From assembly GCF_022829605.1 (NCBI RefSeq), contig NZ_JAKSYD010000068.1:30105-94104 (forward strand): a stretch of 64,000 bases of DNA. Reading direction: 5' to 3'. Each line of letters starts with the position of its first letter. Position 1 is the stretch's first letter. The DNA comes from Methylobacterium sp. E-065. Lineage in GTDB: Bacteria > Pseudomonadota > Alphaproteobacteria > Rhizobiales > Beijerinckiaceae. A program made the translations under genes and the position numbers. Positions 42,634 to 51,863 of this stretch are shown here, piece after piece. The notes beneath the pieces were generated by a model. The model was not told the origin of the DNA, searched no databases, and saw nothing but the letters and a program-made list of their open reading frames with translations.

Positions 42634-43170
42634 TCACCTCTCCGGCGAAACCCGATAAATCTGCCTCCGCGAACAACCGACGGCCTGCGCGATAGCGACC
42701 GGGGAAAGGCTGTCTGCTTGGAGCATCCGAATACGTTTGCCACGGCGGCGGCGCTGGCCGTCGGTGTAAACGCCGGTTGCCTGTGCCCGCGCGATGCCTT
42801 CGCGCATATTTCCTTTGATGAAGCGCCGTTCCACTGGAGCGAACCTGCCAAGCACGGTCAGAACGACATGCCCCAGATCCCCGCGTGCCGGGCCATGTGG
42901 GCCGAGCACAGTGACGAACGCCCCGCGCTACTCTGCCTTGTGAATCAGATTGAGCACATCCCGGGTGTCGCCCCCAGTCGGTTGCGGCGAGTGACAACCA
43001 GTTCGTTGCCAGGGCTTAGGACAGCGAGGACGGTTGCGAGTTCACGTCGGCCCTCGTGCAAGGCGCCCCTAGCTTTCTCGACGCGAATGACGCCGCAGCC
43101 CTCGGCATGAGCCGGGCGACTTGACCGTCGAAATCTTAGTAAATGGTGCTATCGTAGTCGTACGTCATGA
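42634..43170 (-). pseudogene. Broken serine recombinase (resolvase) gene
   Basis: Read on the minus strand in several frames. Near 43,030-43,110 are pieces of the catalytic N-terminal domain (AEGCGVIRVEKARGALHEG, then ELATVLAVLSPGNELVVTRR). At 42,634-42,900 lie the end of that domain and the helix-turn-helix tail (LTVLGRFAPVERRFIKGNMR, then LSPVAIAQAVGCSRRQIYRV). At least two frameshifts and a stop separate the parts, so no active recombinase is made. It marks an earlier mobile element inside the island. Confidence 0.68.
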
Positions 43171-43603
43171 GGGTCATGTGTCACCTCAGGCTGTAGGCCC
43201 GAGGCTACCGCGTCACAGATAGTCGCCGTCAGCCTAAATGTTACGATGCGCGGCGTCGCCAGTGTTACGTCCCATCGGGTATACCCAGGTGTGCTCGCTC
43301 GTGCTGGCAGGTCAGAAACGCGCCATTTGCAGACTTTCGCGGTCGGCTTGCCCAAGTTCCGCTCTCGGGGCATAATCGGACAACGTTGCAATCCGAGATT
43401 AGCCCCAGCGGCCGCAATGCACTGCCGTTCGGACACGTCAATCAGGCGTTGTCCGGCGTGCAAACCTTGCACCTAGTCAGCTTGGCGACCGGTTCTAGTC
43501 GGTCGCTGCGAAACGTTCGCGGTGCCGATCGGATGTTGGCATCGCCCTGCGCTGAACCAAGGTTGCCATGTCGTCCTAGCGCGGTCGTCGATCCCGGACG
43601 ACT
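43171..43603. other. Stretch without supported genes
   Basis: About 430 bases between the broken resolvase and the GHKL-ATPase gene. Frames on either strand have no ribosome site or family resemblance. Confidence 0.4.
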
Positions 43604-45682
43604 TCAGGTTAGCGGTTGATCCGGCAATCCTGACTTCGGAACCGGTCGAGCTGGCATAGACGCAGCATTTGGACTCAATTCCGCACCGTCCAGTTCCGTG
43701 GGCGGTCTCGCCGATTTTTGTTCGGGATGAGCCTTTAAGATCGATGATTTCAGCTTCGAGATGCGCTCGTCGATGAGTTCGGCTGACACATCGACCTGCA
43801 GGCGCTCCTGCACGAACGCCAGTCTGCTCTCGCATTCCCTGATCAGTTCGGCCCAGGATTTCACCCAGACGCGGTGATTGGGCTTGTCCAGGAACAGGCC
43901 GAAGGGACGGTCCTTTTGGGTAATCCGCTCGGTGACGACCGGATCGAGCTCACTGCTGACGAGGTAGAAGTTCCAGAACGTCGATGCGTTCACGAAATCC
44001 GGCTGGCTGAGGATCGCGTTCACATAATCCTCCAACTGGTCGAGCTCCTTTCGCCCGACGACGAGCGAGGGCCTCTTCAGCTCCACGAGCAGGTAGTCCC
44101 GATGGTGGCGATCCGCATGCGGTACCACGCGGCCCATGAAGCAATCGGCCCGTCCGGTCTTGCCGTCCGGCTTGCGGCCCTTCGTGCCTTTGGCGCGCTT
44201 GAGGGCAAGGTCGTCCGAGACGCGGTTCATGATCTTCGTCAGACCGGCTTCCGGCATCGTGAAGTGAAAGCGCTCCCCGAAGATCCAGGTGGCATCGCGG
44301 ATCAGGTTGTCGAGTTCGCCGCGCTCCTTGATCGTCCGCCGGTGCTTCGGCTCGAAGACGATCTCGCGCAGCACCTTTAGGGTCACGATCCGGTCTGCGA
44401 TCAACGTGGACGTCGAGATGATCGCGCCGAGCTCGGTCTTGTCGAGGAGGCTTGAGAACTCGTCCTGCCGAACCTTCGGTAGGTTAAAGACGGCCCGCAG
44501 GATGCGCGAGACAGACTCGGGGTTGTGGCTCACCGCCTCGCGCAGCAGCCCGAGCGTGATCTTCTTGAGCGGATTGTCCGCCTTTTTAAAATCGCGCGAG
44601 TAGGACGAGACCGCGTGGGTCGCGATCTCGAACACCTCCCTCTCGCGCCGTTCGACCTCGTCGCGTGGATCACCCTCGTAGGGATAGACCCCGGCGTCCT
44701 TGAGGTCCTGTATGAGTTCACCGGACTTCTCCGCGTGCCGCGTGCGGAAGTAGTCGCCGACCTCGTCGCGGATGTATTCCAGGATGCGGGCGAAATCGGG
44801 GTCGGTCAGCCCTTCGGCTTCCAGGAGGTTGGCATGCGCGACCTCCTGGAAGAAGGGGCAGTAGGCGTAGACCGAGAAATCGAAGCCGGGGGCCGTCACG
44901 TTCGCCGGCTGCGAGCCCAGCACCACGCCGCTCTCGCCGCCGAAGTACAGCTTTCGGCTGCCGACCCCCGGCTTCCACTCGATGACCTTCAGGGCGAGGT
45001 TCCTCACGGTCCGCCCCGGGCAGACGATGGCCTTGGTCTCGATCGCGTGGGTGCGCAGGATCGTGGCGGCCGGATCGACCGGCTGGCCGTCGTAGAAGAT
45101 AGTCGTGTCCGGATACTGCAGAACGTAGGGCGCGAAGGTCGCGCCGAAATCGGCCCGCGCCTCGCTTCCGGTCAACCAATCGAACGTTCCCTTGAGCGGG
45201 GCGAGCTCTACGGTTGTGCCGGTCGGCGTCTCGGGAGGGGCGTCGCCGAGCTCCGTGATCTTGCTGGTGTGGAGCCTGTCGGCGCCGATCTCGATTGAAA
45301 GCTTGAGGCGCTTCCCGTCGTCGCCGTAGACCGTGGTCCAGAGGGCCTTCTGCGCCAGCGAAAAGAACCTGAAGCGCCCCTGGCCCTCCTTGCCGTGCAC
45401 AGCATGGGACAGGATGGCCGTCCGGTTCGCGGCGAGCTTCCAGGAATCCCCGAGGCTCTCGAAATCGTGCTGCGCCCGCGCTTTTGAGATGCCAGTACCG
45501 TTGTCGCGAACGAGGATGCTCTCAAGGCCGCCCAGGGCGTTACGGACGAAGTCGACGGAGACCTCGGTCGCGTCGGCGTCCAACGCGTTCCAGACGAACT
45601 CCCCGAGCGCCTTGACGTAGTCGCGGGTCGCAGCGACCTTCCTGAGGTGATCGTGCTTCGCCTTCAGCGTCAGAACGATCAT
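43604..45682 (-). CDS. GHKL ATPase with Shedu-like (DUF4263) nuclease domain
   Basis: 692 residues from the ATG at 45682 with GGAGG 7 bases upstream; the frame to 45769 has no such site. The N-terminal HSP90/MutL-type ATPase shows the N box (ALGEFVWNALDADAT), the G1 box (VRDNGTGIS) and the lid motif GKEGQGRFRFFSLAQKA near residue 95. The long middle region is helical. The C-terminal 180 residues have a nuclease-like core: DCFMGRVV and, near residue 535, DYLLVELKRPSLVVGRKELD, the (D/E)xK layout and spacing of Shedu/DUF4263 defence nucleases. I infer an ATP-gated nuclease, probably antiphage. It is divergent from the frameshift locus, near an integrase. Confidence 0.72.
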   Translation of the reverse strand: MIVLTLKAKHDHLRKVAATRDYVKALGEFVWNALDADATEVSVDFVRNALGGLESILVRDNGTGISKARAQHDFESLGDSWKLAANRTAILSHAVHGKEGQGRFRFFSLAQKALWTTVYGDDGKRLKLSIEIGADRLHTSKITELGDAPPETPTGTTVELAPLKGTFDWLTGSEARADFGATFAPYVLQYPDTTIFYDGQPVDPAATILRTHAIETKAIVCPGRTVRNLALKVIEWKPGVGSRKLYFGGESGVVLGSQPANVTAPGFDFSVYAYCPFFQEVAHANLLEAEGLTDPDFARILEYIRDEVGDYFRTRHAEKSGELIQDLKDAGVYPYEGDPRDEVERREREVFEIATHAVSSYSRDFKKADNPLKKITLGLLREAVSHNPESVSRILRAVFNLPKVRQDEFSSLLDKTELGAIISTSTLIADRIVTLKVLREIVFEPKHRRTIKERGELDNLIRDATWIFGERFHFTMPEAGLTKIMNRVSDDLALKRAKGTKGRKPDGKTGRADCFMGRVVPHADRHHRDYLLVELKRPSLVVGRKELDQLEDYVNAILSQPDFVNASTFWNFYLVSSELDPVVTERITQKDRPFGLFLDKPNHRVWVKSWAELIRECESRLAFVQERLQVDVSAELIDERISKLKSSILKAHPEQKSARPPTELDGAELSPNAASMPARPVPKSGLPDQPLT

Positions 45683-45963
45683 TGAGCGTCCTCCGGGGTA
45701 TGACGACGCCGGGGCGGACCCTCTTACGGGGTCAGGGAAGCGCGGGCTCGCGGCGACCGGTGGTAGCAAGGGCGCCCGAGCCGAAGCAACTCAAGAGCCT
45801 TCCGGCGCCAGGCCTTGGATCGGCGCCGGGCAGTTCATCAACATGATATGAGAGATGACCGCGCTGCCCGCCTATCAATGCCATCCGATAGGGACCGACC
45901 AGGGCTTCCCGCTAGAACGCTTTGTGCCTAGTTTGTTCTAGTTCGCAGTATGGATCAGATCTG

Positions 45964-46428
45964 ATGGCGTTGGACCCAACCTTGCTGAGCACTGCCCTGA
46001 TCGCGGGGGGCACGCTGGTCGGCGATGCGACCATCAAGGAGATGACCAAGGACGCATATCAGGCCCTCAAGGGGAAGGTAGGAGACCTTTTCGGACGCCG
46101 CGCCCTCAAGGCCACGGACAAGCTGGAGGCCGCCGACACCCGCGACGAGGGAAAGGCGGAATTGGCGCTGGCTATTCCCGATCTTCGTCCCGACGAAGCC
46201 GACGAGATACGACCGGTGCTGCAAACCTTCCTCGACGCGATGGGCCAAGACGGGGCAGCCCGGGAGGGTCTCGCCCACGCCAGGATCGCGCTGGACCTCG
46301 ACGTCGGTGGCAACGTGCTGATCGACAACGTCCAGGATGCGCGGGAAATCGGCGTCCGATCCCGGTCGGATGGCGACTTCACCTTCAGCAATGTCAGGAT
46401 GGATACAGGCAACCGCTCGGGAAACTGA
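45964..46428 (+). CDS. 154-residue helical/beta protein, 0-frame product of frameshift locus
   Basis: From the ATG at 45964. A helical N-terminus (ALDPTLLSTALIAGGTLVGD, ATIKEMTKDAYQALKGKVGD) and an Ala/Glu-rich middle lead to a short beta-repeat tail (LDVGGNVLIDNVQDAREIGV, then FTFSNVRMDTGNRSGN). This plan is common in the first component of bacterial conflict systems, where a small helical unit precedes effector and repeat proteins. Its stop codon directly follows a G GGA AAC heptamer, and a -1 shift there opens the large downstream frame. It can therefore exist alone or as the head of a 1,312-residue fusion. Confidence 0.65.
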   Translation: MALDPTLLSTALIAGGTLVGDATIKEMTKDAYQALKGKVGDLFGRRALKATDKLEAADTRDEGKAELALAIPDLRPDEADEIRPVLQTFLDAMGQDGAAREGLAHARIALDLDVGGNVLIDNVQDAREIGVRSRSDGDFTFSNVRMDTGNRSGN

Positions 46429-46458
46429 GCGGCGCGCCGTGGGACCAGCACGGCGCGC
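46419..46458 (+). promoter_or_regulatory. Predicted programmed -1 ribosomal frameshift signal
   Basis: The heptamer GGGAAAC at 46419-46425 lies in exact X XXY YYZ phase for the 0 frame (TCG GGA AAC, then TGA). Six bases downstream, GCGCGCCGTG (46432-46441) pairs perfectly with CACGGCGCGC (46449-46458) around a 7-base loop. A -1 slip bypasses the TGA and continues in the frame of the TPR/PIN protein, which has no stop and no ATG, GTG or TTG between here and 46602. Slippery site, spacer and stem all match the standard frameshift layout. There is no T-run to suggest a terminator. Confidence 0.7.
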
Positions 46459-46601
46459 GAAATCGAGTATCCGAGCAGGTCGTCCAAAACACCGCGATCA
46501 ACAACCGGTCGGGACGCGATGCCATCTTCGCGCTGGCCGGCAGTTCGCTGACGTACGCGGCGGTCGATCACGATGCCCTCGCGACGCTGCTCGCCGAGAA
46601 G

Positions 46602-49600
46602 ATGCGGCTGGCCGCGCCGTCCGGGCTGTCGAGCATCGCCCCGAGCGACGGTCCGCCCTCGTCCGATCCGCTCGGGCAACTGCTCGATCGGCAGATCGAT
46701 AGGCTTCGCGACCGCGCCCACGCGATTGATCCTGCCGAGGCCCTGCAGGACTTTCTGCACCTGCTGGACGAACTGCCCCCGGCGGCCAGTGGCACCATCC
46801 GTTTCCGCGTTAAGGCGAACATCGGTCATCGGTACCTCGCGCTCGACGACGGCGAGAGCGCCAGCCGCTGGTTGCTCGAAGCCTTCGAAGAGGCGCCCAC
46901 GGATCAGCGAGCCGTGGCCAACCGCGCGCTCGCCTATTTTGTCCGCGGCGAGGTACGGGCTGCCTACGACTTCGCTGCCGAGGAACTGCGGCGGGACCCG
47001 ACGAACAAAACACTCGCCTCTTACCTACCTCAGTTTGCCGTGCGGCTTCCCGAGATTGAACGCCCGCTTGCCGATGTCCCGGAAGGCATCCGCGGATGCG
47101 AGGAAGTCGCGGCCGGGGAAATTGCCTTCCATCGTGGGCGCGAGAGCCGCCCGATCTGGTGGGAATTGGCCCGTCGCGGCCTGGACCTGTTCCCGACCTC
47201 GAAGCATTTGGCGTTCGTCCGCGCTCTGGCGGACATCGACGAAATCAGCCGCGACGAGCGCGTTCAGCGAACCCATCTACCGACGGAGGACCAACGTCGG
47301 CGCCTCCAATCTGGCGTTGAGGTGCTTGATGCGCACTGGACGACGGTTCGGTTCAGCCTGAGAAGCCGCTTCGAGAACGGCGTCGAGGCGTTGGTGGGTG
47401 CCATGATCGCCCATCACATCCTCAGCGACACTAAGAAGGCGGTCGAGAGGGCGACGCAGATCGCGGATGCCGGCTTCGTAGAGCACGACGTGCTCCTGAA
47501 CGCAGTTATGGTCGCGCTCGCGAACGGGGCCATGGAACTCGGACGCCGCCTGATCGACCGCCTTCCCGACGACCCTGACTTAGCCTTCCATGCGGGCTAC
47601 ATCGACGTGCAGGACGGGCGGTGGGACCTGGCGGCCGAGCGTTTTGCGGTCGCGAACGTTCCGGACTTCGAGCGACCGGTGGTCGACGCCATCTGCCGCT
47701 TGGCGAAGGTGAGAGCACGAACGGCGGATGCGCCCGCCCTCGAAGATCTCCTGACCGAATTCGCACATAGCCCTCGGGCGCTCGTGCTCGTTTCCCGCGT
47801 CGCGACCGAGACCGGCGATGTCGCCTTGGCCGAGCGCGCCTATAGGGATGCGCTCGCCTGCGTGGATGCCGACACGCACATGGCCGGCCGATTGATGGTG
47901 GCTAGCCTTGCGCGTGACCTCGGCATCCCGTCCGACATCATCGAGTTGCTGGACGGCAACGTCCCGGCCCGGGGATACGAGCGGGAGAACGCGTGGCTTG
48001 CCATCGCGCACGCGAACGAGCGGCCACATCGTTCCAGAAACCTGCGGTTCTTCGAGGGACTACCGGCTGCGGTCCGGGCAAGCCATGAGATAGCGCGGGC
48101 GCATGCCAGCATCCTGCTGGATCTCGACAAGGTGCCCGACGCGCTGGCCCTGCTGCGTCGCCTGCGCGCCGCGGAGGAAGACGATACCTACGTGACGCTC
48201 CGTCTCGTCGAGGCAATGCGACGCTCCGGCCAGGCGAAGGCCGCCCGCAAGCTTCTTAGGTCGGTGCCACTGCAACGGATGAAGGGGGCACCCGAGCACG
48301 CGATGACGCTGATTTCGCAGGTTGCCGCGGCCGGGAGTCGTGACGAGGCCTACGCGGCGGCTTACGAGCTCGTCAGGAGGCACTCCGATCGCCCCGACAT
48401 CGCCCTGGGATACGTCGGCCTCGGGCTTCTCCGGGATGGGGGACCGGGCTTCCGGATGAAGGAAGCTGGCCCAGGCGCCTTCATCGCGCTCGAAGGACCC
48501 ACGGGGGCACGCCGATCCTTTGCCATCGACGACGGACCCGAGTTCTTCGGCATTCCCGTCGAGACGCCCGGCAGCCCTATCGCGAGGCTTGTCGCAGGCA
48601 AGCGGCAGGGCGCTACGTTCGAGATCCCGAAAATGGGAGGCGACCCCGAGACATGGACGGTCGCGTCTGTCCACGGGAAGTACCTTCAGCTCCACCAGCG
48701 GATCATGGAGGAATTCGAGATCAGGTTTCCCGGGACGCCGGGGCTGTCGCGGTTCACGATGCCGGAAGGCGACGTCTCGGCGGCGCTGGCGATGGTCCGC
48801 AGGTCTGCGGAGCATAACGAGCGAACCGCTAGGCTCTACGTCGATCAGTATCTGCCGCTAACAGTGGTGGCTCGTGCGCTCGGAGGCGATCCGGTGGGCT
48901 TCGCGCAGTACGTGAGGACGCTCGGCGCACACGTCACCACCTGCACCGGCGACGGCAAAGAACGAGAGGTGGCCTGCGCCACGGCGCTAGCGGCGCGCAG
49001 GCGCGGCGCGGTCCTGGATCCCTACACGGCGTGGATCGCCGGGGAGATGGACCTGCTGCCGACGCTGAAGTCCTGGTTCGGAATGCTTTACGCTCCCGCT
49101 TCCTGCATCCGCATGATCGAGCGCATGATCGAGAAGCAGCGCCAAGGAATTGGCCACCGCCAGATGACGATGTCGTGGCACGAGGGTCAATTCTACCGGG
49201 AGGAGATCGACGACGATTTTCTCCGCTCCCAGATCGCGGTGCTTGAGGCAGGTCGGGACAAGATCGTCGCGGCGTGCGAGGTCCGCTCGGTTCTGGTTCC
49301 GGACGAGACGTCCGAAGTCGCCGACACGATGCTGGAAATGGCCGGTTCGAGCTTTCTCGACGCGGCTTTCCTCGCGCAGGAACACGGCGTGCCCTTGCTC
49401 TCGGACGATGCACGCTACCGTTCTTGGGCCACGGCGGCGACCGGGTGCGAAGGCGTCTGGATGCAGGGGGTCTTGATGACCGCGGTCGAGACCGGCGCGC
49501 TTCCTTTGGCCGCCTATGGCACGGCCCTAGTCGGCTTGGCGGCCCGTCAGCATTCCTTCGTGTCGCTCAAGGGCGATGCCCTCCACGAAATCTGCCGGCA

Positions 49601-49901
49601 GGACGACGACCGGCTATGCCGCCTCAAGGCTGCCCTGAAGTATATCGGGGGGAGCGGCGCGGAGATGACCTCCCACCTCATGGTGGTCGTCGAGTTCCTC
49701 GAGGCGGTTTGGGACTACCACGGCGACCTACCGATCCTGAGAAGGAAGGCAGCGACGGGCTTGGTGTTCGAGGCATTCCTCCGGGGCCGGCGGGAAGACT
49801 GGCTCGACTGGCTGCGGCGCCTCGTCCACTACGCCCCGAGGACGGTCGCCTTCAGAGGTTACCTGCGAGATTGGCTTCGGGGGCACTTCATCCAAGTCTA
49901 G
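46602..49901 (+). CDS. TPR - GreA-C-like - PIN nuclease protein, -1-frame product of frameshift locus
   Basis: 1,099 residues from the first in-frame ATG, but that ATG lacks a good ribosome site. The same frame is open and protein-like for 59 codons upstream (EQVVQNTAINNRSGRDAIFA) back to the slippery site. Residues about 60-620 form many TPR-like helical repeats. Residues about 655-720 (SPIARLVAGKRQGATFEI) resemble the GreA/GreB C-terminal fold. A C-terminal PIN-type nuclease spans about 800-950, with acidic residues in VLDPYTAWI and PLLSDDARYR. TPRs could sense, the GreA-like domain could touch RNA polymerase, and PIN would cut RNA. Roles are inferred. Fusion to the 154-residue protein is likely. 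Confidence 0.75.
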   Translation: MRLAAPSGLSSIAPSDGPPSSDPLGQLLDRQIDRLRDRAHAIDPAEALQDFLHLLDELPPAASGTIRFRVKANIGHRYLALDDGESASRWLLEAFEEAPTDQRAVANRALAYFVRGEVRAAYDFAAEELRRDPTNKTLASYLPQFAVRLPEIERPLADVPEGIRGCEEVAAGEIAFHRGRESRPIWWELARRGLDLFPTSKHLAFVRALADIDEISRDERVQRTHLPTEDQRRRLQSGVEVLDAHWTTVRFSLRSRFENGVEALVGAMIAHHILSDTKKAVERATQIADAGFVEHDVLLNAVMVALANGAMELGRRLIDRLPDDPDLAFHAGYIDVQDGRWDLAAERFAVANVPDFERPVVDAICRLAKVRARTADAPALEDLLTEFAHSPRALVLVSRVATETGDVALAERAYRDALACVDADTHMAGRLMVASLARDLGIPSDIIELLDGNVPARGYERENAWLAIAHANERPHRSRNLRFFEGLPAAVRASHEIARAHASILLDLDKVPDALALLRRLRAAEEDDTYVTLRLVEAMRRSGQAKAARKLLRSVPLQRMKGAPEHAMTLISQVAAAGSRDEAYAAAYELVRRHSDRPDIALGYVGLGLLRDGGPGFRMKEAGPGAFIALEGPTGARRSFAIDDGPEFFGIPVETPGSPIARLVAGKRQGATFEIPKMGGDPETWTVASVHGKYLQLHQRIMEEFEIRFPGTPGLSRFTMPEGDVSAALAMVRRSAEHNERTARLYVDQYLPLTVVARALGGDPVGFAQYVRTLGAHVTTCTGDGKEREVACATALAARRRGAVLDPYTAWIAGEMDLLPTLKSWFGMLYAPASCIRMIERMIEKQRQGIGHRQMTMSWHEGQFYREEIDDDFLRSQIAVLEAGRDKIVAACEVRSVLVPDETSEVADTMLEMAGSSFLDAAFLAQEHGVPLLSDDARYRSWATAATGCEGVWMQGVLMTAVETGALPLAAYGTALVGLAARQHSFVSLKGDALHEICRQDDDRLCRLKAALKYIGGSGAEMTSHLMVVVEFLEAVWDYHGDLPILRRKAATGLVFEAFLRGRREDWLDWLRRLVHYAPRTVAFRGYLRDWLRGHFIQV

Positions 49902-50034
49902 CAATTGACCGGTTCAAAGGCGTGATCGCGCTCCGCCAGCCGACGGACCGTCAAGTTCCCTTGACCGTGGATAGCTTCTGCTTCCGGATGCAAAGCAGTC
50001 CTTCAAGTGTTCGATGCGCGAGGTCCGCAAAGGG

Positions 50035-51783
50035 TCAAATGCTGCCGGCAGGCTGGCGGAGTTTATCCAGATCGAACGATGGCAGCTTGCGGATAGCGGC
50101 GGCTTTGGCCTTCAAGGTGACGTCGCCGTAGCTCTCCGCAACCGTGCGCCCGGCATGGCCCATGATCGCGTTGTAGACGCGCGGGTTGATCTCGGCCTCC
50201 TCACAAATCGTCGTGAAGAGGTGCCGCCACCCATGATTCGGCTGGACATTCGGGTCGGGCACGATGGGCCGGACGAACTCCCGCATCCGGTTCAGCAGGC
50301 CGGCGAGCGGGCCAAGGACATCGCCGCCTTTGCCGGGCGTGAGGAAGAGCGGCCCCTCGACGCTCGCTGCGACGAAGGCAGGAAAGCCAAGCTCGACCAG
50401 TTGCTGGTGCAGCACCACGTCCCGCGCCTCGTCGGTCTTCACCGTGCCGGCCTCAGGTGTGATCTTGATGACCCAAAGATCACCCTCGCGGCGAAGGTCC
50501 TGCCGCCTCAGTTGGCCCATTTCCCCGACCCGCGCACCGCTGAAGGCACAGAGCCATGGGAGCCAGCGCTTCGCGGCGGCCGTGCGCAGGTTCTCTTGCT
50601 TACCGGCGACGTAGTGCAGCGCGGCCGAGAGGATCGCGTGAATCTCGGCTTCGACGAACCCCTTCGCCCGAACGCGCTGCCTCTTGCTGACCTTGATCGT
50701 CAGCCCGGCTGCCGGATTCGCCGGAAGCTTGCGATTGATCACCGCCCAACCGAACAACGTCTTCAGCGCAGCGAGATCGCTGTCCTTCACCGTCTTGGCC
50801 GACGGCGCCTTGCCGGTGAGTTTTGACGGTGTAGCCAGCCGATGGACCTTGAAGGCAACGATGTCCTCCGCCGTCACCCGTGTGGCATCGTCGTGCTTGA
50901 GGAAAGCTACGAGGTAGCGGACAGTTTTCTCATAGCTCTCATAAGTACTTGGCTTCCGACCGGCACCCTTCGCCTCCCGCCACCATGCTTCAAAGAGGCC
51001 CGTGAGACTTACAGCGGCGTCCGGGCGCGATGATGAGACAGCGGGGAAGCGTTGCTGTGCGGGATCTGGAGAATAATCCCCCAAGGCTGCTCGCTTTAAC
51101 CGCCCACCGGCAAGAAGTGAGGCTTCCCCGATCTGAAATAATAGCTTCCGGCGGCTGTTCGCCGTCACTTCATAGCCGTGACGCGCTAGAACCCACATGG
51201 CTAAATCGCCGAAGCGACGCTCAAGACTTTTTACGTTGTCACCGGGGGGGAGCCTCTCGACCGCATCGAGAAGATCAGGACCACGATCAACGCCGAAATG
51301 TCCATGGGCAGCGTGGTGATCAAGCATAAAATCGCGCCACGAAGCGGACGGCGGATTGGAAACTCGTCCTTCGATAGCTGCCCACGTGAATGCTTTCCAA
51401 GCCTCCCAGTGTTCAGGTTCGCCTGGATTGCTTTTGAAGCTTTCAAAGAGCAAATTATAAACTTGCCCAGCCAGAGCGATAATTTCCATATGCGTCAGTT
51501 CGATTGGACCAGCTAGAACGCCTGCAAACAACGCGTCCAGCTGTGCGTTGACCGCGGCCGCGCGAAGCTTCCCACCGCTACTATCAGCTATCCTCAACGA
51601 GAAGCTTATCGTCGGTCGGATTGTAACATTGACAATCGCCGCGGCGGCTCCGCCTACCTTTGGAAGCTGAACCGGGTAGACGCGACCCTCGGCCTTGGCC
51701 AACACCACCTTCGACACGCGGCGCTGATACTGGTCATTCCTGGAGTCGCGGCGTTTCGTCGCAGTGGTCATTCGCAGGCCCAT
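50035..51783 (-). CDS. Tyrosine recombinase (integrase) of the tRNA-Leu island
   Basis: 582 residues from the ATG at 51783; MTTATKRR at 51771 or TTG at 51822 are alternatives. A long N-terminal region, a SAM-like core-binding domain (FEAWWREAKGAGRKPSTYES) and a catalytic domain follow. The catalytic set is present: Arg in CAFSGARVGEMGQLRRQDL, HGWRHLFTT (H-x2-R), GHAGRTVAESYGD with the Tyr nucleophile. The gene's start lies about 80 bases from the 3' end of tRNA-Leu, the standard place for an island integrase. It probably inserted and can excise the DNA to its left. Confidence 0.9.
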   Translation of the reverse strand: MGLRMTTATKRRDSRNDQYQRRVSKVVLAKAEGRVYPVQLPKVGGAAAAIVNVTIRPTISFSLRIADSSGGKLRAAAVNAQLDALFAGVLAGPIELTHMEIIALAGQVYNLLFESFKSNPGEPEHWEAWKAFTWAAIEGRVSNPPSASWRDFMLDHHAAHGHFGVDRGPDLLDAVERLPPGDNVKSLERRFGDLAMWVLARHGYEVTANSRRKLLFQIGEASLLAGGRLKRAALGDYSPDPAQQRFPAVSSSRPDAAVSLTGLFEAWWREAKGAGRKPSTYESYEKTVRYLVAFLKHDDATRVTAEDIVAFKVHRLATPSKLTGKAPSAKTVKDSDLAALKTLFGWAVINRKLPANPAAGLTIKVSKRQRVRAKGFVEAEIHAILSAALHYVAGKQENLRTAAAKRWLPWLCAFSGARVGEMGQLRRQDLRREGDLWVIKITPEAGTVKTDEARDVVLHQQLVELGFPAFVAASVEGPLFLTPGKGGDVLGPLAGLLNRMREFVRPIVPDPNVQPNHGWRHLFTTICEEAEINPRVYNAIMGHAGRTVAESYGDVTLKAKAAAIRKLPSFDLDKLRQPAGSI

Positions 51784-51863
51784 CAGGCGTGTACCCCGGT
51801 GATGTATACCGGTCGCGCCCAAATTCGCCTATAATATCAGCCTGCCAACAACTTAGTGGGCGG

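Noticed and set aside
43149..43472. 107-residue minus-strand frame after the broken resolvase
   Set aside because: No ribosome site or family; the area looks like decayed mobile DNA.
46432..46458. Hairpin read as a rho-independent terminator between two genes
   Set aside because: No T-run follows. Its distance from an in-phase slippery heptamer and the open -1 frame fit frameshifting better.
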